Positions 38,025 through 46,858 of a stretch of 64,000 bases of DNA are shown piece by piece. Source of the stretch: Chlamydiota bacterium. GTDB lineage: Bacteria > Auribacterota > Tritonobacteria > UBA1439. Location of the stretch: NCBI GenBank assembly GCA_012729785.1, contig JAAYCL010000038.1:46172-110171 (forward strand). The letters run 5' to 3'. The translations under genes were made by a program, and so were the position numbers. How positions within the stretch are numbered: the first letter of the stretch is position 1; each line of letters opens with the position of its first letter. The notes under the pieces were generated by a model. The model saw nothing but the letters and a program-made list of their open reading frames with translations. It did not search any database and was not told where the DNA came from.

Positions 38025-38027
38025 AAT
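37999..38027 (+). promoter_or_regulatory. Consensus sigma70 promoter for tRNA-Leu
   Basis: TTGACA (37999-38004), 17-nt spacer, TAGAAT (38022-38027), 14 nt before the tRNA. The best match to consensus in the window. The -10 contains the TAG stop codon of the preceding transporter gene. Confidence 0.85.
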
Positions 38028-38041
38028 GCCGATCCTACGGT

Positions 38042-38128
38042 GCGGAAGTGGCGGAACTGGCAGACGCGCTAGATTCAGGGTCTAGTCCCGGCAACGGGGT
38101 GGGGGTTCAACTCCCCCCTTCCGCACCA
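38042..38128 (+). tRNA. tRNA-Leu (anticodon CAG), CCA encoded
   Basis: 87 nt. Acceptor GCGGAAG pairs with CTTCCGC, followed by ACCA. Anticodon stem CTAGA/TCTAG with loop TTCAGGG, anticodon CAG at 38076-38078 (reads CUG). Long class II variable arm CCCG-GCAA-CGGG, T loop GTTCAAC. It reads the most common Leu codon of this GC-rich DNA. Confidence 0.97.
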
Positions 38129-38229
38129 ACAATCAGGTCGCCCGTCCCCGGAAGCTCCCTTTTCTTTACGCGGCCGCGCCGGCAGCCGCAACGCGTCGAC
38201 TCGTTGATCTTCGATAGGTGCCGGTCGTT

Positions 38230-38265
38230 CCCGATCCCGATTCCGATCCCGATCCCGATTTCGAT
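38230..38265. repeat. Hexanucleotide tandem repeat
   Basis: Six copies of CCCGAT with small changes (CCCGAT x2, TCCGAT, CCCGAT x2, TTCGAT) between the tRNA and the end of the DUF6884-like gene. Non-coding; a likely slippage tract. Confidence 0.7.
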
Positions 38266-38296
38266 TTCAGGGGGGTTGGAGGACTCGAACAGTCGC

Positions 38297-38770
38297 TCAC
38301 GGAGAGAGTTCGGAGAGGACGAGGCGCGCGTTCGCGAGACGGCAGGCGCGACGTATCGCGGCGAGGTACGGCTTCAGGTTCGGACGGCCCTTCAGCGGCT
38401 CGTGGAAGAAACGCACCGAACGGATCCGCTTCCGGGAGAGGTACGCCGCGACGCGAGGGACCAATGCGGCGACCTCGCCTGCGAGAAGGAGATGGTCGTA
38501 GTACGGGATCTGGGCGTAGGGCCCGAGCAGGCCGAACTCCCCGGAGAGGATGGCGAAACGACTCCCCGCCTCCCGGCTCATCCGGTGGACGAGGCGGATG
38601 CGCGGCGAGAGGTAGCGCCGGATGGAGGGCATCGGGGCCCGCGACCCGTGCTTGACCGCCGAGCAGTAGGTGCAGTAGAGCGTCCCGGAGGCCGAGCAGG
38701 GGGGCGCAAAGGATGCTTCGGGCCTCTCGGCGCACACTGAACGGGTGATTCCGAGCGCCCGCCGCTTCAC
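38297..38770 (-). CDS. DUF6884/YaaA-like protein
   Basis: 157 residues. CTYCSAVKHGSR (about 31-42), FAILSGEFGLLGPYAQIPYYD (about 70-90) and the closing helix follow the pattern of DUF6884-type proteins, which have a conserved CSxxK and an (S/G)xxYGLLxPxxxIxxYD motif and are distantly related to YaaA. Function unknown; nucleic-acid-related roles are proposed. Start GTG 38770 chosen because AGGGAGGGG lies just upstream; the ORF continues into the M23 gene. Confidence 0.65.
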   Translation of the reverse strand: MKRRALGITRSVCAERPEASFAPPCSASGTLYCTYCSAVKHGSRAPMPSIRRYLSPRIRLVHRMSREAGSRFAILSGEFGLLGPYAQIPYYDHLLLAGEVAALVPRVAAYLSRKRIRSVRFFHEPLKGRPNLKPYLAAIRRACRLANARLVLSELSP

Positions 38771-38823
38771 GAGCCCCTCCCTTTTCAGACGACGCGTCCC
38801 GCCGAGGTCCGACCCCGGACCCG

Positions 38824-39825
38824 TTACGAAGCGGACGGACGTTTCCGCCCGAAGAACTCCCACGGGTTCACCGGCAGGGAGTCGCCGTCGCTCAGCGGGT
38901 CGCCCAGCCGGACCTCGATGTGCACCCAGCCCTCCCCGCCTGAGACGCCGTCTGCGCCGCCCGCCGTGCCGATTTTCGTCCCCGGGAGAACCCCCTGCCC
39001 CGCCTCCACCTCGATCGAGCCCAGGTGCGCGTAGCGGATGCTGTAGCCGTCGGGGTGCGCCACGTAGACGCAGTTCCCGTACTCCTTCAGCGTCGCGCCC
39101 TTGTCGGGCCGCCCGGGAGGGAAATCGTGTGTGACGCCGCCGCCGGACGTCAGCGCGGAGGCCTTCCGCTCGCCGGCCCGCGACACGAGCGCCACCCTCC
39201 CGACCGCGGCCGCCGAGACCGGCGTCTGGTCTGCCCGGCCGGAGAGATCGACGCCGCGCTGGAGCCGTTTGAAGCCGTTGGCGTCGATATAGACCGCCCC
39301 GAACTCGCCCTCCTTCCCCGGGGCGAGCGGTTCGCGGTCGACCACCCGCGACGGGGAGAACTCACGCAGCGGCGGGGCGTAGCGGAGGTCGAGCCTGGTC
39401 GCATCACCCATCCAGCGCGTCAGCTCCGCCACGGAACGGAGGTCGGGGACGCAGGCCCCGGGGATGCAGGTGGGGATGTTGTCGACGAGCCCCGCCTCCT
39501 CCCAGGCGATTTCCGCCCGCGGCTCGTCCCGGTGCGCGAGCACGCTGACGTACGCGCGCGCCTGCGCGTACCTGAAGACCTCTCCCGACAGCGTCCGGTA
39601 GCCGCTCCAGCGGACACCGTCGGGATCGCCCGGCCCCTGCCAGAGCTCGCCGGACTTGACGTAGAAGACCATCCTCAGCGCCCCGCGGTCGCGCGGCGCG
39701 TAGCGCTCGAGCGCGGCGGTTGCGAACCCGTCCACCGGGGCGAGAAAGCGCTGCCGCTCCTCCCCGGCCGCGAGGTCGTGGAGAAGGAACTGGAGCAGCA
39801 GCAGGAACGGAACGGGAAACGGCAT
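38824..39825 (-). CDS. M23/LytM-fold protein with degenerate zinc site
   Basis: 333 residues: signal peptide (about 1-20), an N-terminal region (to about 170), then a LytM-like domain. Of the four usual metal/catalytic positions, HxGxD reads Q189-R-G-V-D193, so the His is lost; YAHL keeps H267; the HLHFE motif reads W300-V-H302-I-E, losing one His. It should not be an active peptidase and may act as a regulator, as EnvC and NlpD do. It lies in a minus-strand operon after the OmpH-like lipoprotein (gap 38 nt). Confidence 0.8.
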   Translation of the reverse strand: MPFPVPFLLLLQFLLHDLAAGEERQRFLAPVDGFATAALERYAPRDRGALRMVFYVKSGELWQGPGDPDGVRWSGYRTLSGEVFRYAQARAYVSVLAHRDEPRAEIAWEEAGLVDNIPTCIPGACVPDLRSVAELTRWMGDATRLDLRYAPPLREFSPSRVVDREPLAPGKEGEFGAVYIDANGFKRLQRGVDLSGRADQTPVSAAAVGRVALVSRAGERKASALTSGGGVTHDFPPGRPDKGATLKEYGNCVYVAHPDGYSIRYAHLGSIEVEAGQGVLPGTKIGTAGGADGVSGGEGWVHIEVRLGDPLSDGDSLPVNPWEFFGRKRPSAS

Positions 39826-39863
39826 CGGCGGTCACCCGGCCGGGGCGGAGCGGCGCGCGGCCG

Positions 39864-40388
39864 CTACCTCTCCCCGCCCTTCTTGTCGAGGCGCCTGTTG
39901 AGCTCCTCCACGACCTCCCTCGTCATGTCCATCCCCTCGCCGGCGTAGGCGACCGCCGAGGAATCCACGATGACGCGGATGCCGCGCCTGCGCGCGAACG
40001 CCCCGGCGGCGGCCCGCAGCTCGCCCATCAGCGTTGCGTACTCCTCCCCGGTCTTGTCCATCAGCGTGCGGGTCGCGGTGCGGCGGAACAACTCGACCGC
40101 CGCACTCTTCTCCCGGATGAGGGTTTCGCGTTCGCGGCGGGCCTCCTCGTCCAGTATCCCGGGCTCCTTGACCAGCGCGTCGATCTCGTCGAGCATCCCC
40201 TGACCCTTCTTCTCGAGGTCGCGCTTCTCCTTGTCGAGCGTCGCGTGGACCGCCTGCGCCTTCCTGTACCCTTTGAGGACCGCCTCCATGTCGATCACCG
40301 CGACCGGTTCCGCGCCCCGCCCGCACCCGCAGAGAAGCGCGGCGGCGGCCGAGGCTCCGATCCATCGTCCCGCGACCGCCGCCCTCAT
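39864..40388 (-). CDS. Skp/OmpH-like periplasmic chaperone, lipoprotein form
   Basis: 174 residues. The N-terminal hydrophobic signal ends LLCGC, a plausible lipobox (Cys at about 22), then AVIDMEAVLKGY, the strand that opens Skp/OmpH, a long charged coiled coil (about 40-125) and a closing GIRVIVDSSAVAYAGEGMDMT, the C-terminal body strand of the family. It should bind unfolded outer-membrane proteins, which supports an outer membrane. The ATG overlaps the aconitase stop by 4 nt. Confidence 0.8.
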   Translation of the reverse strand: MRAAVAGRWIGASAAAALLCGCGRGAEPVAVIDMEAVLKGYRKAQAVHATLDKEKRDLEKKGQGMLDEIDALVKEPGILDEEARRERETLIREKSAAVELFRRTATRTLMDKTGEEYATLMGELRAAAGAFARRRGIRVIVDSSAVAYAGEGMDMTREVVEELNRRLDKKGGER

Positions 40389-42337
40389 CGAGGGGCCTCC
40401 GTTCTGGCGCGGTCCGCGCGATTCCGGATGTCGTTGAGCAGCCCCCCGGCGAGCAGGATGCGCCGCCCGCGCGCGGAGAGCTCCAACCGCGCGGACACCG
40501 TCTTGTCCAGGCACGCGTTCCGCATGATCACCCGATCCCCCGACCGCACCGCCTCCCGCAGCCCCTCGATCAGGATCCGGTCCCCCGCGCGAAGCGCCGC
40601 GAGATCCTCCGCCCGGTCGAGGAGGAGCGGGACGATCCCGAAGTTCACGAGGTTGGCCAGGTGAATCCTCGCGAACGAGCGGGCGGCGACCGCGGCGATC
40701 CCGAGGTAGCGCGGGACGAGCGCGGCGTGCTCCCGGCTCGACCCCTGGCCGTAGTTCTCGCCCGCGACGATGAGCCCCGTCCCCGCCGCCTTCGCCCGCG
40801 CGACGAAGCCGGGGTCGAGGCGGCCGAAGGCGTGCTCCGCGAGGGCGGGGATGTTGGAGCGCAGGGGGAGGATCTTCGCCCCCGCGGGCATGATGTCGTC
40901 GGTGCTGACGTTGTCGCCGAGGACGAGCGTCACGGAGCCCTCCAGCCGGTCGGCGAGGGCGGGGAAGCGCGGCAACGGCTTGATCTTCGGCCCCTTCACG
41001 ACCGCCACCGCCCGCCGGTTGCGCGGCGGCCGGACGAGCATCCCGTCGTCCACGAGGAACCGCGCGGGGAGCCGCAACGCCCTCGGGCGGCCGAGACGGC
41101 GCGGGTCCGCGATCTCGCCCGCGAGCGCGGAGGCGACCGCCGTCGCGACGCTGCACAGGTAGACGCCCGCGTCGGGCGTCCCCGCGCGCCCCTTGAAGTT
41201 CCGGTTGAAGGTCCTCAGCGACACGCCCCCCGAGGAGGGCGCCTGTCCCATCCCGATGCAGGGGCCGCAGGCGTTCTCGAGGAGGCGGGCGCCCGCCTCG
41301 AGCATCGCGTCGAGCGCGCCGCACGCGGCGAGCATCCGGAGCACCTGCCGGGAGCCCGGCGAGACGGTCAAACTGACGCCGGGGGCGATCCGGCGGCCCT
41401 TGAGCATCGCCGCCGCCTCCCGCATGTCGCGCAGAGAGGAGTTGGTGCAGGAGCCGATGCACACCTGGTCCACCCGCGTCCCGGCGAGCTCCCGCGCCGC
41501 GCGGACGTTGTCGGGGCTGTGCGGGGTCGCGACGAGCGGCTCGAGCGCCGCGAGGTCCAGGTCGACGGTCCCGGCGTACGCGGCCGCGGCGTCGGCGGCG
41601 AGCGGGCGCCACGCCTTCAGGCGCCCCTGCGCGGCGAGGAAGCGCCGCGCCTGCGCGTCCGAGGGGAATACGGAGGAGGTGAGCCCCAGCTCCGTCCCCA
41701 TGTTCGCGATCGTCGCGCGCTCGGGGACGGTGAGGCCGGCGAGCGCCGGACCGCCGTACTCGAGCAGTTTCCCCCTCCCCCACTTCACCCCGAATCGCCG
41801 GAGCAGCTCGAGGATGACGTCCTTGGCGGAGACCCACGGGGGGAGCTTCCCCGCCAGCCTCACCAGGACGACTTCGGGCATCGTGAAAACGAACGGCTCG
41901 CCCGCCATCGCGGCGGCGACATCGAGCCCCCCGGCGCCGACGGCGAGCATCCCGAGCCCCCCGCAGGTGGGGGTGTGGCTGTCAGAGCCCAGCAGCGTCG
42001 CCCCGGGCACGGCGAACCGCTCGAGGTGCACCTGGTGGCAGATGCCGTTCCCGGGAGGGGAAAACCAGGCGCCGTAGCGCGCCGCCGCCGTCTGGAGGTA
42101 GCGGTGGTCGTCGGCGTTCTCGGGGCCCGCCTGGAGCGTGTTGTGGTCGACGTAGCTCACGGAGAGGCGCGCGCGCGTCCGGTCGAGGCCGAGCGCCTCG
42201 AACTGGAGAAAGGCGAGCGTGCCGGTGGCGTCCTGCGTGAGGGTCTGGTCGATCCGCAGCGCGATCTCCCCGCCCGCGGCGTGACGCCCCGAGACGAGGT
42301 GCGCGGCGACGATCTTTTCCGTGAGTGTCTTGGGCAT
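40385..42337 (-). CDS. Aconitate hydratase (aconitase superfamily, fused swivel domain)
   Basis: 650 residues, the size of the putative-aconitase group rather than AcnA (about 890). Iron-sulfur ligands: Cys in CIGSCTNSSLRDM (about 300-312) and the pair in CGPCIGMGQAPSSGG (about 360-374). GSDSHTPTCGGLGML marks domain 1. The swivel has ENYGQGSSREHAALVPRYLG. It interconverts citrate and isocitrate, though homoaconitase-like activity is possible. GGGAGAG precedes the ATG. Confidence 0.92.
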   Translation of the reverse strand: MPKTLTEKIVAAHLVSGRHAAGGEIALRIDQTLTQDATGTLAFLQFEALGLDRTRARLSVSYVDHNTLQAGPENADDHRYLQTAAARYGAWFSPPGNGICHQVHLERFAVPGATLLGSDSHTPTCGGLGMLAVGAGGLDVAAAMAGEPFVFTMPEVVLVRLAGKLPPWVSAKDVILELLRRFGVKWGRGKLLEYGGPALAGLTVPERATIANMGTELGLTSSVFPSDAQARRFLAAQGRLKAWRPLAADAAAAYAGTVDLDLAALEPLVATPHSPDNVRAARELAGTRVDQVCIGSCTNSSLRDMREAAAMLKGRRIAPGVSLTVSPGSRQVLRMLAACGALDAMLEAGARLLENACGPCIGMGQAPSSGGVSLRTFNRNFKGRAGTPDAGVYLCSVATAVASALAGEIADPRRLGRPRALRLPARFLVDDGMLVRPPRNRRAVAVVKGPKIKPLPRFPALADRLEGSVTLVLGDNVSTDDIMPAGAKILPLRSNIPALAEHAFGRLDPGFVARAKAAGTGLIVAGENYGQGSSREHAALVPRYLGIAAVAARSFARIHLANLVNFGIVPLLLDRAEDLAALRAGDRILIEGLREAVRSGDRVIMRNACLDKTVSARLELSARGRRILLAGGLLNDIRNRADRARTEAPR

Positions 42338-42772
42338 ACTCTCCCGTGAAGACCCGGGTGGTCAGAAGCCGGGAGTCGGGATCCGGAACGGGTCCCGACT
42401 AGGCCTCCGGCGGCGCGCCTATTTCTTCGAGCAACCGCAGGGCCCCGGAAACGTCCCCGCGGCCAAACCCCTTTGCCGGAATCCGACAGTATCGCGCGTG
42501 TTCGACGGCACCCTGCGCGACGTCGACGAGCCGGGTCTGTCCGCCTTCCCGCGTCGCCCGAATCCTTCCGCGACGGTCGGGGCGATCGACACCGCGGGGC
42601 GCCGGGATCGCGAGACCGGGCCGCAGGTTTCAGATCCGGGGGATGTCCGAGATGGACGGCACGCCGAACGCGCGAATCGGAGGGCCTCGTGCCGCACCGC
42701 CGGGTCGGCAGATGCCGCCCGCATCCTCATCCCGGCTCCCGGCGTCCGGATTCCGGCTCCCGATCGGTCATG
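42338..42772. other. Non-coding stretch (435 bp)
   Basis: No ORF with protein-like composition. It contains a hairpin with arms AGTCGGGA (42374-42381) and TCCCGACT (42393-42400) and several diverged copies of GGGAGTCGGGATCCGG-like sequence (near 42370 and 42735-42760). Possibly worn intergenic repeat. No RNA gene recognised. Confidence 0.5.
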
Positions 42773-42973
42773 CTATCGCAGCACGATCTTCAGGCGGGCC
42801 TTGACCTTCTCGAACCTGATCCTGTTTTCCCGCGCGAGCCACCCGAGCGCCATCTGGAGCTCGTCGTACGGGCAGTTGAGCGCCTTGATGAGCTCCGCCG
42901 GCGTGGCCGCCTTCTTCCGGCGCAGCTGCTCGTACACCCTCCCCGCCGTCTCGCCGATCTTCCCCCAGAGCAT
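42773..42973 (-). CDS. Winged-helix DUF2582 protein
   Basis: 66 residues. WGKIGETAGRVYEQL (3-17), ATPAELIKALN and LQMALGWLARENRIRF (about 42-57) match the short wHTH family DUF2582. A likely DNA- or protein-binding regulator. ATG 42973 gives the family's usual length; the ORF is open 33 codons upstream with hydrophobic, non-homologous sequence. Confidence 0.8.
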   Translation of the reverse strand: MLWGKIGETAGRVYEQLRRKKAATPAELIKALNCPYDELQMALGWLARENRIRFEKVKARLKIVLR

Positions 42974-43233
42974 CCGCAGTCCCCACCCGGCCAGGGCCGC
43001 GCCCGCCGCGGCCCGCCGGAGAAATGATACTACATCGGGAGGGAGGAATGGAGTTTTTTGGGGTCGGACCACGATATCTCGTTGGGGCGGTTATGGTTGA
43101 GTCTTTTTAGGGCCTCAAAATAGGCCTTGGACGCGTTTTTGGGGGGGTGAAAACAGCGTGTACGCGCGGCAAGAGCGCAGGGCGGACACCCGAACCTCGA
43201 TGCTGTAGTAAAAATGAGCGCGGGGACGAACGC
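42974..43233. other. Intergenic, partly AT-rich
   Basis: No gene recognised. A hairpin with arms AGGGCCT and AGGCCTT (43109-43127, one G-T pair) lies in an AT-rich patch between two minus-strand genes. Confidence 0.35.
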
Positions 43234-43803
43234 CTACCGCGCCCCCGCCCCGGGACCGAGCAGTGCGAAGAGCTCGTCGTTGGAGAGGACGCGGGCGACG
43301 TAGCGGGAGAGGTAGGCGAGCGTCACCTTCTCGTGCGCGGCGTCGTAGGTGTCGACGCAGTCGCGGGCGATGATCACGTCGTAGTCGCGCTGGTAGGCGT
43401 CCAGCGCGGTGACCCGGATGCAGGCGTGCGTGAGGAACCCCGCGAGGACGAGCGTGTCGTAGCCGCGGACCTTGAGGAACCGGTCGAGGCCGGTGCCGTG
43501 AAAGGCGCTCCAGCGGGTCTTGTGGATGACCGGCTCGTCCGGCCTCCTGCCGACCGACTCGAGCTCTTTGGCCCCGTCCGTCCCCTCGACGCAGATCCTG
43601 AAGTCGTCCCGCACCATCTGCCGGGTCCAGGTGCTCCGGTCCTCCTTGTGCAGGGTCAGGATATGCACGATCGGGATCTTCCGCTTCCTGAAAAACGCCG
43701 CGAGGAGGCGCACGCTCTCGTCGAACGCCGCGGCCGGCTTGCGGAGCGTGAAGAGGCGCGGGAAGTCCTTCTGGAGGTCTATGGTGAGGAGGACGGGATT
43801 CAT
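43234..43803 (-). CDS. Isochorismatase-family cysteine hydrolase
   Basis: 189 residues. Triad present: D9 (LTIDLQKDF), K95 (VIHKTRWSAF) and nucleophile C128 (LTHACIRVTALDAY). The family includes nicotinamidases, isochorismatases and ureidoacrylate amidases; the metal-site residues are not clear enough to choose, and GFLTHACI is more isochorismatase- than PncA-like. A TGATATAAA element lies 9 nt upstream of the ATG with no Shine-Dalgarno, another leaderless candidate. Confidence 0.88.
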   Translation of the reverse strand: MNPVLLTIDLQKDFPRLFTLRKPAAAFDESVRLLAAFFRKRKIPIVHILTLHKEDRSTWTRQMVRDDFRICVEGTDGAKELESVGRRPDEPVIHKTRWSAFHGTGLDRFLKVRGYDTLVLAGFLTHACIRVTALDAYQRDYDVIIARDCVDTYDAAHEKVTLAYLSRYVARVLSNDELFALLGPGAGAR

Positions 43804-43812
43804 TTTCGTGCG

Positions 43813-43821
43813 TTTATATCA
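43813..43821 (-). promoter_or_regulatory. Extended -10 promoter for the isochorismatase-like gene
   Basis: TGATATAAA on the minus strand, 9 nt before the ATG at 43803. Confidence 0.5.
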
Positions 43822-43887
43822 CATCGCGCGGGGAGGGGCAACAGAATGAACGCCGGCACAGCTACTGTTGTGCCACGAAGATAGCGG

Positions 43888-44012
43888 GTAACGTTTCACC
43901 ACGGAGGACACAGAGAAAACGCGGCTTCTTTTTTGCCGCGGATTTACGCGGACCAGCACGGATAAAGAATCCGTCTCGTTAGACAATCCGTGGAGATCCG
44001 CACGATCCGTGG
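43888..44012 (+). repeat. Palindromic dispersed repeat, copy A
   Basis: Left half: TTTCACCACGG, then a 29-nt core at 43936-43964. Right half is inverted, with a 26-nt block at 43986-44011. The core matches copy B on the other strand (49811-49839) at 27 of 29 bases, and the right block matches copy B (49769-49794) at 24 of 26. No ORF of its own. Confidence 0.8.
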
Positions 44013-44079
44013 CACGCAGTTCTTTTTCGCTTCACCCGCGCCCCCTCGCGGCGTACACTATCGCGGGGAGCCGACGACG

Positions 44080-45228
44080 ATGCCCGTGCACGAGTTCTTC
44101 ATCCCCCCCGGTGTCATCTACGGCCCCGGCGCCCTTGCCCGGCTCGGCGAGGAGGCGGGGCGGCTCGGCCGCAAGGCGCTCCTCGTCGCCGGGAGGGGGT
44201 CGCTCCGGCGCGGCGGCGCGCTCGAGAGGATCGAACGCCTCCTTGGGGCCGCCGGCGTCGAAACGGTCCTGTTCGAAGGGGTCGAAGGGGACCCGTCCGC
44301 CGAGACGGTGGATCGCGGCGTCGCCGCGGCGCTCGACGGGGCGTGCGACCTGGTCGTGGCGGCGGGCGGCGGGAGCGCGATCGACGCGGGCAAGGCGATC
44401 GCGGGGATCGCGACCAACGGCGGCTCGACGTACGACTACCTCGAGGGGAAGGAGATCCGCCTTCCCCCCCTCCCCTTCGTCGCGGTCCCCACCACCGCGG
44501 GAACCGGCGCCGAGGTCACGAAGAACGCGGTCATCACCGACCGCCGGCGCGGCCGCAAACAGAGCATACGCCACCGTTTCCTCGTCCCCTCCGCCGCCGT
44601 CGTGGACCCCGAACTCACCTTCTCGCTCCCGCCCGCTCCGACCGCCGCGACGGGGATGGACGCCCTCGCCCAGCTCGTCGAGCCGTACGTCTCGAGGCGG
44701 AGCACGCCGCTGACCGACACGCTCGCCCTGCGCGGGATACAACTGACGGGGAGCTGTCTCGCGCGCGCGGTCCGGGACGGGGGCGACGCGGAGGCCCGCG
44801 CCGGGATGTCGTTCGCGGCGCTGCTCAGCGGGATGGCGCTGGCCAACGCCGGGCTCGGCGCGGCGCACGCCCTCTCCCATCCGCTCGGCGTCCGCTTCAA
44901 CGTCCCGCACGGCTGCGCCTGCGCGATCCTGCTCCCCCGAGTGATGGCGTTCAACCTCCCCGCCGCCGCGCAGAGATACGCCGATGTCGCCGCGGCGCTG
45001 GGCGAGGAGGTCCGGGGGCTCGCGGTCGAGGATGCCGCCCGCAGGGCGGTCGAACGCGTCCGGCGCCTCGCCGCGGAGATCGGCATTCCGCCCGGCCTCT
45101 CCGCGTTCGGGGTGCGGGAGAAGGATTTCGCGGCGATTGCGCGGGAGGCGCGCGGGTCGAGCCTCGAGGGGAACCCGGTCGCGGCGGACGAGGGGGCGCT
45201 CGTGCGCATACTCCGTGCGGCGCTCTAG
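44080..45228 (+). CDS. Iron-containing alcohol dehydrogenase (group III)
   Basis: 382 residues. FIPPGVIYGPGALARLG opens the family fold, GGGSAIDAGKAIA (about 96-108) is the NAD(P) site, PTTAGTGAEVTKNAVI (about 131-146) is conserved, and the metal ligands fall in GMDALAQLVEPYV and GAAHALSHPLG...NVPHGCACA (His at about 267, 271 and 281). Likely a primary alcohol, 1,3-propanediol or 4-hydroxybutyrate dehydrogenase; substrate open. ATG 44080 chosen, as the ORF's earlier start lies inside repeat copy A. Confidence 0.92.
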   Translation: MPVHEFFIPPGVIYGPGALARLGEEAGRLGRKALLVAGRGSLRRGGALERIERLLGAAGVETVLFEGVEGDPSAETVDRGVAAALDGACDLVVAAGGGSAIDAGKAIAGIATNGGSTYDYLEGKEIRLPPLPFVAVPTTAGTGAEVTKNAVITDRRRGRKQSIRHRFLVPSAAVVDPELTFSLPPAPTAATGMDALAQLVEPYVSRRSTPLTDTLALRGIQLTGSCLARAVRDGGDAEARAGMSFAALLSGMALANAGLGAAHALSHPLGVRFNVPHGCACAILLPRVMAFNLPAAAQRYADVAAALGEEVRGLAVEDAARRAVERVRRLAAEIGIPPGLSAFGVREKDFAAIAREARGSSLEGNPVAADEGALVRILRAAL

Positions 45229-45329
45229 TCCGCGCGGCCTCATCGCGTCTCGGCGCGCATTGTGGTCTTTGGTCCTTGGGATTTGAACCTTGGGCTATGG
45301 GATTCTGGATTTCATCACGGAGGTCTGCC

Positions 45330-45662
45330 ATGCAGCGCGTGAACGAGAAGGAACAGTCGTACCGCCACGGCGACTCGGGGCCCAAGTATTTGATGCGCGG
45401 GCCGCGGTTCGAGTGGGGGATCATCCGCCTGAAGGCGGGGGAGAAGATGGGGCGCCACGGGCACAAAGAGGTCGAGGAGACGTTCTACTTCTTCGAGGGG
45501 GCGCCGACGCTCCTCGTCAACGAGACCCCGCAGCGGGTCCGAGAGGGGGATGTGTTCCGCCTCGAACCCGGCGAGCGCCACGACATCGTGAACGACACGC
45601 CCGCCCCCATCCGAGTGATCTTCATCAAGACGCCGTACCTGCCGGAGGACAAGATCAACTGA
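45330..45662 (+). CDS. Cupin-domain protein
   Basis: 110 residues, a single small cupin barrel: motif 1 GRHGHKEVEETFYFFEG (about 41-57) and motif 2 PGERHDIVN (about 78-86), which together supply a His/Glu metal site. Small metal-dependent isomerase or binding protein; substrate unknown. ACGGAGG precedes the ATG. It is 101 nt after the Fe-ADH gene and convergent with the MFS gene (2 nt apart). Confidence 0.88.
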   Translation: MQRVNEKEQSYRHGDSGPKYLMRGPRFEWGIIRLKAGEKMGRHGHKEVEETFYFFEGAPTLLVNETPQRVREGDVFRLEPGERHDIVNDTPAPIRVIFIKTPYLPEDKIN

Positions 45663-45664
45663 CG

Positions 45665-46858
45665 CTATCGAGCTGTCGCGCTATCGAGCGAGCGGGAGCG
45701 GCGGACCGATATCCCCCACCGCGCAACTTCCCACGCGGCGGTCCCGGCGAGGAGCGCCGCGCACAGGATGAACGGGGAGCGCAGGCCGAGGTACTGGGCG
45801 GCGAAGCCCCCCAACAGCGGCCCCAGGAAGAACGCCGACCCCACCATCAGCTCGTGGATCCCCGATCTGCGCCCCGCATCCCCGTCCCCGCAGAGGCTGT
45901 AGTAGAGGCTCGAGTAGTACGACAGGCCGAGCGCGATCCCGATCAGCGAGAACGCAAACGCGAGCAGCGGCACCGAGACGGTCTGGAAGATGATCAGCAT
46001 CCCCGCCGCCGCGAGGCCGTGCACCGCCACCAGCGGCCCGTAGCGGAAATGCCAGGCGCGGGTCGCGCGCAGGACGATGAAGAAGGCGGACTGCGCGGCC
46101 CCCACCATGAAGAGCAGGCAGCCGATGAGCTGCGGGGAAAGGTCCCGGACGGAGGCGAGCTTCGGATAGAGCGACTGGACGTTGGAGAGGCAGAAGAAAC
46201 TCGCGAAGTTCGCCCAGAGCACCAGGGAGAGGAACTCGGCGGCGTTGTTGCGGCGGGCGGCTTCGTCGGCGGGCGGCGGGGGGGGCGGGGCGGCGGCGGA
46301 GGTCTGTTTCCGCAGGAGCAGGAGCAGCAGGACGAGCGAGGAGTTCGTCAGCATCGCGTAGCACCAGGGGAGTCGGTAGTCGACGGCGAAGAGGAAGCCG
46401 CCGATCATCGGCCCGACCATGATGCCCAGGCTCCAGGCGAGGTTGAACAAACCGAGGCGCTCCGCGAGCCGTTCGCGTCCGCCCACCTCGGAGAGCCACG
46501 CCTGGAGCGGGGGCCAGAAGAAGGCGGAGAAGAAATAGCCGCAGATGGCGATGATGAACAGGTCCCTGAGACCCGAGACGGCGAAGATGAACGAATCCAC
46601 CGCGACGAGAAGGGCGCAGCAGAAGATGAGCGAACCGCGCCGCCCGCCCGCCCTCGCGCGGACCCGGTCCGAGAGCCCCCCCCCGAACGGGCAGGCGAGG
46701 GTATAGACGAACGCACCGGCGGCGCCGAGGATCCCGAGCTGGAGCGGCGAGGCGCAGAAACGGATCCCGAGGAGCGGGAAGGCGACCACCAGCACGCCGG
46801 TGGCGCTGTTCATGATAAAGGCGAACGCGTAGAGGATGCGGGGGCGCAGCGTGATCAC
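45665..46858 (-). CDS. Major facilitator superfamily transporter
   Basis: 397 residues with about 12 membrane helices. GGGLSDRVRARAGGRRGS (about 58-75) is the loop 2-3 signature, and the second half starts at about 200 after a cytoplasmic loop with a Pro-rich stretch. Resembles drug or sugar efflux-type MFS members; substrate unknown. GTG start at 46858 with AAGGAATG upstream. Confidence 0.85.
   Translation of the reverse strand: MITLRPRILYAFAFIMNSATGVLVVAFPLLGIRFCASPLQLGILGAAGAFVYTLACPFGGGLSDRVRARAGGRRGSLIFCCALLVAVDSFIFAVSGLRDLFIIAICGYFFSAFFWPPLQAWLSEVGGRERLAERLGLFNLAWSLGIMVGPMIGGFLFAVDYRLPWCYAMLTNSSLVLLLLLLRKQTSAAAPPPPPPADEAARRNNAAEFLSLVLWANFASFFCLSNVQSLYPKLASVRDLSPQLIGCLLFMVGAAQSAFFIVLRATRAWHFRYGPLVAVHGLAAAGMLIIFQTVSVPLLAFAFSLIGIALGLSYYSSLYYSLCGDGDAGRRSGIHELMVGSAFFLGPLLGGFAAQYLGLRSPFILCAALLAGTAAWEVARWGISVRRSRSLDSATAR

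Noticed and set aside
38230..38265. CRISPR array
   Set aside because: The unit is only 6 nt, without spacers; it is a simple tandem repeat. No CRISPR-like array was seen elsewhere in the window.
42473..43027. A plus-strand gene of about 184 codons
   Set aside because: No ribosome-binding site, Arg/Pro-rich composition, and it covers the better-supported minus-strand DUF2582 gene.
43990..44080. A start 30 codons further upstream for the iron-containing alcohol dehydrogenase
   Set aside because: The extra codons lie inside dispersed repeat copy A and do not resemble the family N-terminus.
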